This document shows, piece by piece, positions 10,201 to 17,945 of a DNA stretch of 21,495 bases. Origin of the DNA: Chara braunii (lineage: Eukaryota > Streptophyta > Charophyceae > Charales > Characeae); NCBI GenBank assembly GCA_003427395.1, contig BFEA01000410.1:1455957-1477451 (forward strand). Direction: 5' to 3'. The translations under genes and the position numbers were made by a program. The notes beneath the pieces are model-generated. The model did not search any database, was not told where the DNA came from, and saw nothing but the letters and a program-made list of their open reading frames with translations. Each line of letters begins with the position of its first letter. The stretch's first letter is position 1.

Positions 10201-10257
10201 GTTCATTTTTTAGGAGAAAGATCCCGGAAGGAAGTGTTCGAAAGTACAAGCCGGTAG
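7249..10257 (+). CDS. gag-pro: gag-protease polyprotein of a Ty3-type retroelement
   Basis: This is the longest intact frame, 1002 codons. Residues 1-175 are a disordered Gly/Lys/Glu-rich stretch. About 180-320 is a helical capsid-like gag domain (FDGANITQFLIDYENLAALL onward). Residues 425-438 are a zinc knuckle, CKYCTAIGHYVHAC, of the CX2CX4HX4C type that binds RNA during packaging. About 700-810 is a retropepsin domain with catalytic block ALVDGGAEITLI (Asp at about 718) and the later HDIILGRPW block. The usual DS/TG is DGG here. After that comes a linker towards reverse transcriptase. TAG 10255 is not the natural end: a one-base loss near 10238 throws the frame out just before the RKYKPV block, which continues in the next frame. 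Fused gag-pro-pol is usual for such elements. No in-frame stop occurs across 7099-10254, unlike its neighbours. Confidence 0.88.
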   Translation: MSKKVRVTDTRRKLAEIDKRTAEYKARLIEEMMTGNEEGSLQEEPRDERRTGRGGTGQGGKGSDRGGTPSKRRKEGENSPGMDTEKATTPPAIDSRAGRLPTAPAVTRGCEGLWSLRERVLGWFDPEGTTKTREGQKADKEGPDNSVTGEASSSEGGLKKTVSSLSQTLNKSQGYLADAKKKLMFDGANITQFLIDYENLAALLKWTEEEKMDHLGQHVSLSLGRDIMAIVAASRSWKETRDVAMRKYLATEQMATEADLAAVQRQNFATYSDFLREFTLVALRIPGVTDRIMSKYFLRQFSEFDKDKILSTYQQTSKFVNTRDVDFSTVTDLAEKTVMTETLALLKEGEVIDLTSRTGHKVKKGIESLHEWVHGVDNKIERMESALLVMQAQVSRPPLPPQEAIVPPGVTNRGFGRRDPANEQCKYCTAIGHYVHACPKINHDILKRRCTRSLKGEIFGPQGERVNWNSPGGMRRAIIMLNGLEITTVETEPVGEIIWDQRQGLGPQVNFILENDERERVNATTWLGTAGRRINRDTVMEEVAGSSETQEEPEAEKPEKVYGKPREEEPTDKVTAAKKKFRYQIPILSLPKIDDTISKLLGTMVSVSFQTMLQVSPRLLKGLRQLLTRRRVEIGDNPELPEGEREEEVPQEMANLQRSRGDLEDLEKAFADIRLSLPDREGGEVMRSPPGTKLSFHALPIGKLKIQIGTHHTDALVDGGAEITLIRRDFATITGCMVNKEVTRSIWGAGGEIPFAGYVTKCAVKTRVKESIWSFQRMTVMEEMDHDIILGRPWCTNVEMIGMRLHDDSYMVDIEDPVTDRGELLRLLGTGGDPPKGKLATWSPSFDNSTRKGAFARMEGMRERVEIMIEEAFNKKEWIKMGLPQKKRRQEDEVLGVMVAEKESEVELGASPPKRKEVCIDVPKIALEIPDLLQLIQALRYHKVGVDSAALAKFEREVQKGYCLNEKLVSIQPRVVAATGAIPTVHFLGERSRKEVFESTSR
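8521..8562 (+). other. Gag zinc knuckle (CCHC)
   Basis: The codons read C-K-Y-C-T-A-I-G-H-Y-V-H-A-C, exactly CX2CX4HX4C. This is the nucleocapsid finger of retroelement gag proteins and fixes the identity of the ORF. Confidence 0.93.
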
Positions 10258-11330
10258 GGAAGAAATCAAAACCGGTCTCGATCCTGCTAGAGACGTCAAA
10301 GGAAAAGGCTATGGAGAAGGAGGAAGAGATCCTTCGAGCGATCCGAGAAAGAAGGGCGACGAAGGGACAACGGATACCAGATGAGGTAGCGGACACAATG
10401 AAGATAGGGATAGACGGGTTCTTAACGGAGGAAGAAACCCGCCTGATCAAAAAGACCTGCAAGGAGTTTCACCTGGCATTTGCCTTTAGTGATCACCAGA
10501 AGGGACGACTGGATGCGAAGTTGATCCCTCTGGTCAGAATCCACACGGTAGAACATGAGTGCTGGAATGACAAGGGGTCATCCTATGAATTTGGGATAGC
10601 AGGAGAAGTAACAGACCTCCTCCGAGCGAAGATGGACTCCTTCGTTGCGGAGCCTACGACATCGCCATACGCAAATCGGTGGTTCGTTTTTCGAAAGCCT
10701 AACAAGACACTAAGGTGGATTCAGGACCTGCAGAAGTTGAATGTGGTAACCATCCGGGATGCTGACTCGCTACCTCAGGCTGACTTATTAGCAGAATCGC
10801 ACGCCGGTCGGAGCATTTACTCTGTGATAGATCTGTACTCAGGGTACGACCAACTTTCATTGGATGTTCGGGACAGGTCATACACCGCTATGCACACCCC
10901 CGTAGGCCAGCTACAGATGCAAGTGACACCTATGGGATTCACAAACGAGATGAGGAAGCGCAACGCAGGATGCTCGCCGTGGCCGGGGACATGTTCCCTG
11001 AAAAATGTGAACCTTACATCGATGACAATCCGATCAAATGCGCGCAGGAGAAGGACGAGACGGAAGTCCAGCCAGAGATCCGACGTTTTATGTGGGACCA
11101 CCTGCAGGACATCAAGGACTTACTCCGCCGGTTCCTAGTATACAACATTACGGCTAGTGGACCAAAGAGTATCCTAGCAGTACCAGAGGTAACTATACTA
11201 GGATTTCGTTGCGGTGCTTACGGCAGGAAGCCGGATCCGGCAAAGACCGACAAGATATCACAGTGGCCGACACCACTGCGCACGACGACGGGGGTAAGGG
11301 CATTCCTAGGCGTAGTCGCCTTTTGGAGGA
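10238..11330 (+). pseudogene. pol: Reverse transcriptase domain (two frames)
   Basis: RNA-directed DNA polymerase of the element. After the frameshift near 10238 the frame reads RKYKPVGKKSKPV, a block found just before RT in some Ty3-type elements. RT blocks follow: TSPYANRWFVFRKPNKTLRW, LQKLNVVTIRDADSLPQ, SVIDLYSGYDQL with the first catalytic Asp, and TPMGFTN (about 10650-10945). A second shift at about 10945-10952 moves the frame again. It then reads EEAQRRMLAVAGDMFPEKC and the catalytic YIDD (11015-11026). The thumb/connection follows with GFRCGAYGRKPDPAKT and ADP-like GVRAFLGVVAFWRIFI (about 11195-11340). All catalytic Asp residues are present, but the two one-base shifts inactivate it. 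Each frame change equals loss of one base. Confidence 0.87.
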
Positions 11331-11974
11331 TCTTCATTAAGAACTTTGCCAAGATTGCTGAGCCTATCCGGGATATGATAAGGGAAGAAGGAACCATGGA
11401 TTGGACGGAGGAGCGAGAAGGAGTTGTCCAAAGACTCAAGGACATATTGACATCTGAGACAATCGCCCTGTCCGCGCCTTGTTTTAATGACGAAGTGGGA
11501 CGACCCTTCATCCTAGAGACGGATGGAGGACCTTTGGCCGTAGGAGGTGTGTTGATTCAAAGGGATGAGGGAGGAAAAGAGAGGCCGATTAGGTTCGAAA
11601 GTAGAACCCTGAACTCTGCGGAACGACGGTACTCACAATTCAAGAAGGAAATTCTAGCCATCCTGCATTGCCTTAAGACCTTTCAGGCCTACCTATTCGG
11701 GAGGCGGTTCATCTTAAATATCGATCCGACAAATGTCGCAGGGGCTCTAAAGAATTACAGGCCTATAAATCCGACGGTAGGGAGATGGGTAGGATTCATC
11801 TGACAGTTCGATTACAAGATAGAACGGATTGCTGGAATCCGCAACAAGGCAGATGGGCTGAGTCGGGTTCGCATCACTCCCGAAGGGATGGAGGATGCCG
11901 AGCCCATAGACGCATTCCTCGAATACGAAGGAGGGACTCTCGCGGTGGATAACGAAATGATGAGCGAGGGATGA
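11331..11974 (+). pseudogene. pol: RNase H domain of pol
   Basis: RNase H degrades the RNA strand of the RNA-DNA hybrid during reverse transcription. In the same frame as the YIDD box one reads FILETDGGPLAVGGVLIQRD (first catalytic Asp, about 11507-11565), then RYSQFKKEILAILHCLKTFQ (catalytic Glu) and FILNIDPTNVAGAL (second Asp). After TGA 11801, GIRNKADGLSR carries the final Asp. The TGA falls in GRWVGFI-stop-QFDYKIERI, so it splits a typical block and is probably a former Trp. A further TGA lies at 11972. The usual catalytic carboxylates are all in place. The domain follows RT directly, as in Ty3 elements. Confidence 0.85.
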
Positions 11975-12430
11975 ACATCGGGAGAACTATTAATCCAGAC
12001 TTTGGAGAAGGGGGCACCAGCCGTAGTAGCAGAACTTAGAGAAGGATCGGTTACCACTCAAGGACGCAGAGAAGAAAAAGACTCATGGGGAGCGATAGGA
12101 GGACCGAAAGAGGAACTAATGACAATGGCGGTCGAGGGAGGCTGGGAAGCAGTGATGAGCTTAGTGGAATCTTGGGAACGGAAAGAGTTGCAATGGGTGG
12201 CAAACCAGATGCAGGAAGGAAAGGATGGGGGCCAGGAAGGAGAGGATTTTTTCTATGTCCAATCATACGAAGGGCTCTTTCGGGAGATCGGGCTGTTGTT
12301 GGTAGGAAACAAACAACCTACGGAAGTCAGTATTAAAGCAAGGGAAGAAGCCGAAAGGTACGTCCTAAGGGGGGGGCATTTGTTCCGAAGGGAGGAAGGT
12401 GCTATGCCCAGAAGGGTTGTGTGCGGAAGA
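11975..12430 (+). pseudogene. pol: Tether between RNase H and integrase
   Basis: The open frame continues unshifted through a hydrophilic Glu/Gly-rich region, with blocks such as WEAVMSLVESWERKELQWV and a Lys/Glu-rich helix. It then reaches RYVLRGGHLFRREEGAMPRRVV, the beta-hairpin-like element that usually precedes the integrase zinc finger. No enzyme motif lies in the first part. It is a linker within the pol polyprotein. Confidence 0.7.
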
Positions 12431-12586
12431 CCTAGGCAAGTAGACGTTATTCAGGCAATGCACGACAGGTTAGCTGGAGGTCATCGGTCGTCCAAAGGAA
12501 CACTTGCAAAGATAACGCCATTCTATTATTGGCCAGGCATGGCAGGCATGATCGCCATATACTGTCAGACTTGCCTTATTTGCTAA
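12431..12586 (+). pseudogene. pol: Integrase HHCC zinc-binding domain
   Basis: The frame reads AMHDRLAGGHRSSKGTLAKI then FYYWPGMAGMIAIYCQTCLIC, giving H-X6-H and C-X2-C, the N-terminal zinc-binding domain of Ty3-type integrases. TAA 12584 comes right after the last Cys and is one change from Gln, a common residue there. The downstream core is in the same frame, so this stop splits one protein. Confidence 0.87.
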
Positions 12587-13285
12587 GAACGAAGCTCGGT
12601 GCGGGTCTTCGAGCCGTTTAGACCAACGTGGGTGTTAGGGCCGGGACATCTGGTCCACCTCGACCTTGCGGTCATGCCTGTATCAACGGACGAGTACAGA
12701 TATATCCTGGATGCGCGAGACAACTTGAGTGGGTTTGTGGAGGCAGTCGCCCTCAAGAAAAAGACAGAGAGGAGTGTGGCGGGCTGGATAGAAGACTTCT
12801 ACTTAAGGCATCCGTTCGTCAGGAGGTTTATCGCAGACAATGAGACGAAATTTGTGAACCAAGAAGTATTGGGGATGCTTAAGAGACTCTGCGTTCCGAT
12901 CAAACTCATCGAGCCGTATCACCCTGAGGCCAATGCACCTGTGGAAAGGGGGCACTGAACCTTGAAGAACACGATTGCAAAGCTCGCAGCAGACCATCTG
13001 GGGAACTGGCCTAGGTATCTTAAGCAGACTGTCTTTGAAAAGAATATGACTCATAAAAGGACAACAGGATGTATCCCGGCAGAGCTGTGGTACGGAAGAG
13101 AGATCGACTTTCCTGTGGAAGCCTTGGTACCTACCTGGAATAGGTTAGATAATGGTCCGCAAATGACCACTGAAGAGTTAATCGAGGCAAGATGTCAACA
13201 AATCCTTAAGAATGAGGAGGTCATGGAAGACATCGCCAACCGGGTGCTGGATAGCAGAATGAGGGACAAAGCAAGGTGGGACTAG
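12587..13285 (+). pseudogene. pol: Integrase catalytic core (D,D-35-E), two nonsense codons
   Basis: This domain joins the DNA copy to the host chromosome. The first catalytic Asp is in VHLDLAVMP (about 12651-12675). The second is in FIADNETKFVNQ (about 12828), and the Glu is in APVERGH (about 12940). Exactly 35 residues separate the second Asp from the Glu. TGA 12956 follows ERGH directly and TAG 13283 ends the helical segment KARWD; the frame continues through both. The intervening part (LKNTIAKLAADHLGNWPRYL, TGCIPAELWYGREIDFPVEA) is the usual helical tail of the core. All three acidic residues survive. The block YRYILDARDNLSGFVEA is typical of this branch of Ty3-like elements. Confidence 0.87.
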
Positions 13286-13576
13286 GTTAAGAATGTCAGA
13301 AAGGAGCCACTTCAGGTGGGGGAGATGGTACTGCTAAGGAACTCGGCACTAAAAAGTACTTGGTCAAGACAGTTGGGAAGGAGGTTCAAAGGCCCCTACC
13401 GGGTCGCCAAGCGGGTGGGACTGAACACCTTCGAACTGGAAGATTTGGATGAAACTGGATTGAAAGGGCCCTTCCAGGGGCAACGAGTGGTCAGGTTTCT
13501 AAGTCGGGACCCAGTGGAACAATGACTTCAGGAGGCCGAAGATAAGAAAACAGAGGAGCCACAAGCTAAAGACTAA
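13286..13576 (+). pseudogene. pol: Integrase C-terminal GPY/F-type domain
   Basis: The frame reads VGEMVLLRN, then RRFKGPYRVAKRVGLNTFEL and LKGPFQGQRVVRFLSRD. The GPY block and the later conserved block are those of the GPY/F module found at the end of many Ty3-type integrases. TGA 13523 may be the natural end, or another former Trp, since the frame stays open as LQEAEDKKTEEPQAKD to TAA 13574. No chromodomain follows. Confidence 0.8.
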
Positions 13577-13922
13577 CCACAGCCTTGCCCACACTATGGT
13601 TTGTCCTTGACCATGTTCGTGGGACTGTCATTTCTTTGGGACTGACGCTTTGTCTTGGACTGACTGAGGTTGAAAGGCAGCATGACTTGGGGGTTTGCAA
13701 TATCTAACTTGTGTGACAACGGGAAGGGATGTTTGGGGCATTGTACCATAGTTTTTGACGGGAAAAAAAATGGGGTCATCACAAACGACGCATTCGCATG
13801 TATAAAAGAGTCGTGATGCGAGGGATACTGGATGCATTTTGGGAATGTCTACCGGCCTAAGGGGGGGGGGAGACGCGAGTGTGTGAGGGACATTGCGGGT
13901 GTTGTTTTGTTATATAGGGCTT
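13577..13922 (+). other. Spacer after integrase, with TATA-like and purine tracts
   Basis: There is no coding signal. TATAAAAG at 13801-13808 resembles a TATA box. A purine run with ten G (13859-13873) resembles a polypurine tract. At the end, GTTTTGTTATATAG (to 13917) looks like a 3' splice acceptor, 5 bases before the ATG of the next ORF. The spacer could hold a promoter for that ORF or simply an intron-like leader; the sequence does not decide. Confidence 0.35.
13801..13808 (+). promoter_or_regulatory. TATA-box-like sequence
   Basis: TATAAAAG lies about 120 bases upstream of the 3' accessory ORF start. Such a match is expected by chance in many kilobases of DNA; there is no other support. 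Confidence 0.2.
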
Positions 13923-14863
13923 ATGAGTAAAACAAGAAAAGATAAAAAAATGGAATTTGGCAACGAGAACGACAACGGGGCAATCAACAGGCCTACCGGT
14001 GGGGAGGAAGCTGGACCAAGCCAAGGGAGGAGGACAACGAAGAGAAAATTGTACATTGGGCTCATGGGCGGGCCAGTGGCAGGCAGGGGTGGAAGGAAAT
14101 GCTTGTGTAGGAAACCCTCACCCCTCCGCAAGGGAGAAGGTATAAAAATATCATCTGACAGTAAGGGCGAAAAGGGAAGGGCAAGTGTGGAAGAATGATG
14201 CGACACAGAAATGGGAGATAAGGCTCGGGTCTCTAACGAGGAAGGGGCCGACAGGGGCGAACGACGTGAGACTTGGCATGGGGAAAGCGAGGGGGGACAA
14301 GGTATGCACGACGAACGTGAGGAGGACGAGGAGAAAAGGGAGAGCCCGCTTGAAGGACGGAGTGGTCACGGCAGTTACGAGGGGTATGGACGGGGACAAA
14401 GATCCCTTTTACCTACGATCCAAAGAACCTTGCTGGTGGGTATAGCCCCATATAGACTGAAGACGAGGGGGACGAGGAGGAGGATGTGCGAGAAGCCATA
14501 GAAATCAGCAGCGGGGATGAGAGGGATGAGATCTCAAGGCCTAGGGAAGAGGGGCGGCCTCCAATGCACCAGCCGGGCGACGGGGGTTTCAGATGGGAGG
14601 ACGAGTTTGGGCCAACGCCCAGTCATTGGTTTCAGCAATGGACCAATGTGATCAGGCACGAATGGATTATCAAGACTCGGGAACTCGCAAGGGCAGAGGT
14701 GGAAGCCACACCACTGGATTTTTTCAACGCGGCAGAGTTGCATAAAATTGTAAGGATGAAAAGGGAGATCGAGACCTACGGCCTGGGGGTTAGGAAGCCT
14801 GCCGAGGAACGGGGTGGACGAGGAACTGGGCAAGACGAGGCGCAAGGCAGCAATAGGAACTAG
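13923..14863 (+). pseudogene. 3' accessory ORF downstream of integrase (unknown, broken)
   Basis: From ATG 13923 the frame reads MSKTRKDKKMEFGNENDNG and runs through a basic and Gly-rich part (GRRTTKRKLYIGLMGG, PSPLRKGEGIKISSDSKGEK). TGA 14196 interrupts it, but the same frame continues as an acidic, Arg/Glu-rich stretch (DEREEDEEKRESPLEGR) to about 14400. A frameshift at about 14400-14460 leads to TEDEGDEEEDVREAIEIS and the final open part (14486-14863). That part holds a folded-looking module, FRWEDEFGPTPSHWFQQW to KIVRMKREIETYGLGV, with aromatic and amphipathic helix patterns. No family is recognised, and it is not visibly related to A1-A4. The position after pol is where env or other extra ORFs sit in retroelements, but there is no signal peptide or membrane segment, so it is not env-like. 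Confidence 0.6.
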
Positions 14864-15587
14864 GTGTTGACTGAGTATTGAAAAAAATCGCTGCTTTCTG
14901 TCTGCGGAGACATGAGAATGACGAGAACGTGTATAATATGGGCAAGCTTGCTAAGGAGGAAGTAAAAGGAGGGCCAGCTAAGGCTGTGTCACGATAAGAT
15001 AGAAGATAGTTTTTTAGGCTACTTTTTGATGAGTTACCAGGGACATAAGACAAAGACATGGGATTTGGGATGAGACCAATAGAGAGAGGGTGTATTGTGA
15101 ATTCTGGATGGAATAAGGATTATGCTTTTGAGAGGGGAAAACCTTGAGTATGGATTGACGACCAAACCATGGCATTGAATGATTGGTCGAGTACAAGAGA
15201 GGTTAGGCAACCTATGGGTTAAGGGGCGTAAAGAACACTCCTTCCCTAGGAGCCTAATCCAACTGAGTCATGAATGAGACTGAGAATAGCCGAAACCTGA
15301 GAGATCAAGAAGAGTGAAAATGGAAGGGGCGTCTTTGTCATTTGTTATTGATGAACGACCAGGTGGGCTAGTGCTGCTTGGGGTCGCAAGCCCCAACTCG
15401 AGTGCTAAACGCTAAGTCAGATGTACTCATGGATGATACATTACTGTGAGAAATGGAATGAATGGTACATTACTGTGAGAAAAGAAAGAAAGAGAACAAC
15501 ACGCAAAAGATGAGATGGCCACCTTCTAACCTCCAAGACAGAAATGGGATCCGTAACCTCGAGGCCCACCCCCTCGGGTGCTAACAT
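14864..15587. other. Gene-free stretch with a short direct duplication
   Basis: No gene is supported. A purine tract GAGAGGGGAAAA near 15130 could be a polypurine tract but no LTR start was identified after it. The 17-base word TACATTACTGTGAGAAA occurs at 15437-15453 and again at 15466-15482. Confidence 0.45.
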
Positions 15588-15784
15588 TGAGAATGGAAAG
15601 GAATGGCCCTAACCAGGCTGTTCGACTTGAGAATGGAAAGGAATGACCCTAACCAGGCTGTTCGACTTGAGAATGGAAAGGAATGACCTTAACCAGGCTG
15701 TTCGACTTGAGAATGAAAATGGATGGCCTTAACCAGGCTGTTCAACTTGAGAATGGAAAAGAACGACCCTAACCAGGTTGTTCG
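15588..15784. repeat. 40-bp tandem minisatellite, about five copies
   Basis: The unit begins GAATGGAAAGGAATGGCCCT and continues AACCAGGCTGTTCGACTTGA. Copies start at 15591, 15631, 15671, 15711 and 15751, spaced exactly 40 bases, with few substitutions; the last copy is truncated at 15784. Confidence 0.95.
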
Positions 15785-15888
15785 GGAATGGCCTCTTACA
15801 AGGGTCATTCCTTTTGAAATAGGCACTGGGGTCCCCTGCATATTTGATTGAGAAAGGTTGATTGAGGGTGAGCTGGAATGAGCAATAA

Positions 15889-16195
15889 GAGATGGAAAAG
15901 GTCGGTGGGTCGGTCATTGAAATAGCCAATGGAATGAGAGAGATGGAAAAGGTCGGTGGGTCGGTCATTGAAATAGCTAATGGGATGAGAGAGATGGAGA
16001 AGGCCGGTGGGTCGGTCATTGAAATAGCCAATGGGATGAGAGAAATGGGAAAGGCCGGTGAGTCGGTCATTGAAATAGCCAAAGGATGGATGCGAGAGGT
16101 GGAAAATGCCGGTGGGTCGGTCGTTGAAATAGCCAATGAATTGAATGGAGAAAATGAAAAAAGTCGGTGGGTTGGTCGTTGAAACAGCCAAGGGG
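15889..16195. repeat. 51/54-bp tandem minisatellite, six copies
   Basis: Copies start at 15889, 15940, 15991, 16042, 16096 and 16150. The unit is 51 bases (17 codons) and later 54. It reads GAGATGGAAAAGGTCGGTGG then GTCGGTCATTGAAATAGCCA and an ATGGAATGAGA end. Because the unit is a multiple of three, both strands stay open; the plus strand would encode repeats of MEKVGGSVIEIANGMRE. I regard the reading frame as a by-product unless RNA evidence appears. Confidence 0.95.
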
Positions 16196-17470
16196 GCGGA
16201 AGAAAGATGTGAATGAGAAGGATGGGATAAAGAAGGCGAAACCTTAAAACCGAGAAGGGCAGGGACCGTTGGGACGGTCACAAAGATTGGGTGTTGAGGA
16301 ATGAGAAAATTGAGGATTGAGTGGGCGGAAGGGTTAGTCTTGAGAATGGCTATTGAGAGAACGACCGCCAGACCGACCATGAGGGTGGCCTTGTCGATAA
16401 GAGGCTGTCAGACCAGCCATGAGAATCATCCTTGGAAATAACATTGGATTGAATGATTGAGGATTGAATATTGCATTGCATAGGCAAGGGACCCTAGGCA
16501 ACTTGAAATGGACTTGCAAATAGCCTTGAAATGAATTTTCTCTTTTTCTAGTCTTTGGCCTCAGCAGGAGAGGGGATACCGGTGCTCGCACCGCGACCCC
16601 AAGACCTCTATCCCTGTAAGGGAAAAAGTCTCAGCGCGACCTGTTCCTCTTGTAAGAGGATGAGGGTTAAAGAACCAAGGCAACTACCGCTTGGATCGGT
16701 GCGGGACGTCCGGAACTGACCTCGACAACGAACTCTAGTCGGAAAGTTCAAATTGGGCCTCGTGTTGAACGTCTAAACGTCAAAGGGTGAAGGAACCAAA
16801 TGGGCGAGAGAGCCATTCTTTTTTTCTAGTCTATTTTGTTCTCCCCAACCACACGCCATGTCGTTGAGGGGCGGCATGGCCGCTTGGAATGGACCACGGC
16901 GGCTTGCGTTAAGTTGAGCAGTATTGTCCAGAGGGAGGAGTTGGGCGTGGTACCGGGTGGAAGCCACAACCACCACGGGGCATTGACACCGCCCCGCTGG
17001 AGCATTACAACCGCTTCGGGACTAATTGCGAGGTCTTCGTAACTGCACTCGTGAACTAATTGAGAGCCCCAACTCTCTTGAAAGGAAGGGGTCGGATCTA
17101 GAAAATTACCACTCGGGAGGAATGGTTCGCGAGGAAGCCCTTACGACAAGACGGGGTCCTGGAAGGCTTGGACAAGACCTGCCTTCCAGATGTGAGAAGG
17201 TACCTCAGTAATGACGCCCGTCTCGTAAGCGGCAAAAGGTCGGACGGAGTAACGGGATGAGGTGAGTTATCAGCAGGGGGAGGACTGATCACCCTTCCTT
17301 TTTGGGGCTGATGGGCCGACATCCGCCTACTCATTGGTGGATCAAAGATTGCGTACCTCCGAGTGAGAACTAGTCGTGCGATGGGGACATCGCATTTTGA
17401 GTGGGGGGAAGGTGTGCCATCTACCAAAGAAAAAGCGTGCAAAAGAGAAAGGTACCATGAGCGTAAAAAT
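16196..17470. other. Gene-free stretch
   Basis: No gene, RNA or element end could be supported. The open frames are short and lack motifs. Bases 16560-16760 and 16830-17240 are more GC-rich than the flanks and may be remnants of another repeat. Confidence 0.45.
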
Positions 17471-17945
17471 GAATGAGTAATTGACTTTGCGCAGGCTTGA
17501 GAAAAGGCTGCCAAGATGTCCAGAAGAAAAAAATGGATGAGTAATCGACTTTGCGCAGGCTTGAGAAGAAGCCTGACAAGATGTTCAGAAGAAAAAAATG
17601 AATTAGTAATTAACGTTGCATGAGCTTAAGAAAAGGTCTGGCAAGATGTCCTGAAGAGAAGAATGGATGAGTAATTGACTTTGCGCAGGCTTGAGAAAAG
17701 GCCTGGCAAAATGTCCAGAAGACAAACGGATGAGGAATTAACATTGCATGAGCTTGAGAAAAGGCCTGACAAGCGTGATTAATTTGGCATAAGCTTGAAA
17801 ATGGGCCGAGCAAGACGTCTGGAAAAGAAAAAGACTCGTATGATGGACTATGTATGCATCTGAGAGAAAGATTGGCACGCTGGAAAACAGATGAGCATTT
17901 GGGTTGCATGAGTCTGAGAAAAAGGTCTGACAAGGTGTCTGAAAG
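17471..17945. repeat. ~64-bp tandem array, seven to eight degenerating copies
   Basis: Units start with GGATGAGTAATTGACTTTGC and contain GCAGGCTTGAGAAAAGGCCT and GGCAAGATGTCCAGAAGA. Clear copies start near 17471, 17535, 17600, 17665 and 17728 (spacing 63-65). Copies near 17773, 17838 and 17889 are more diverged and partly shortened. Cysteine- and Phe-rich open frames on the minus strand are products of the repeat. Confidence 0.9.

Larger units (their letters stand above)
2880..14863 (+). mobile_element. Decayed Ty3-type (Metaviridae-like) retroelement with accessory genes on both sides of gag-pol
   Basis: The order is four accessory paralogues, gag, protease, reverse transcriptase, RNase H, integrase and a downstream accessory ORF, all on the plus strand. 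RT-RNase H before integrase is the Ty3 order, not the Ty1/copia order. Supporting motifs are a CCHC knuckle at 8521-8562, a protease VDGGAE block near 9397, the YIDD box at 11015-11026, an HHCC finger before 12586, a D-35-E integrase core, and a GPY/F end near 13390. The start and end given are those of the recognisable genes; LTRs were not found. The element is dead: about 16 in-frame stops and four frameshifts interrupt it. It is unusually long for its class even without LTRs (about 12 kb), because of the accessory genes. Confidence 0.88.

Noticed and set aside
10230-10260. Programmed frameshift between protease and reverse transcriptase
   Set aside because: No slippery heptamer or pseudoknot is evident; the shift lies inside the pol linker and is matched by a simple one-base loss, alongside other damage.
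15591-16195. CRISPR array
   Set aside because: The repeats are directly adjacent with no unique spacers, and the context is eukaryotic.
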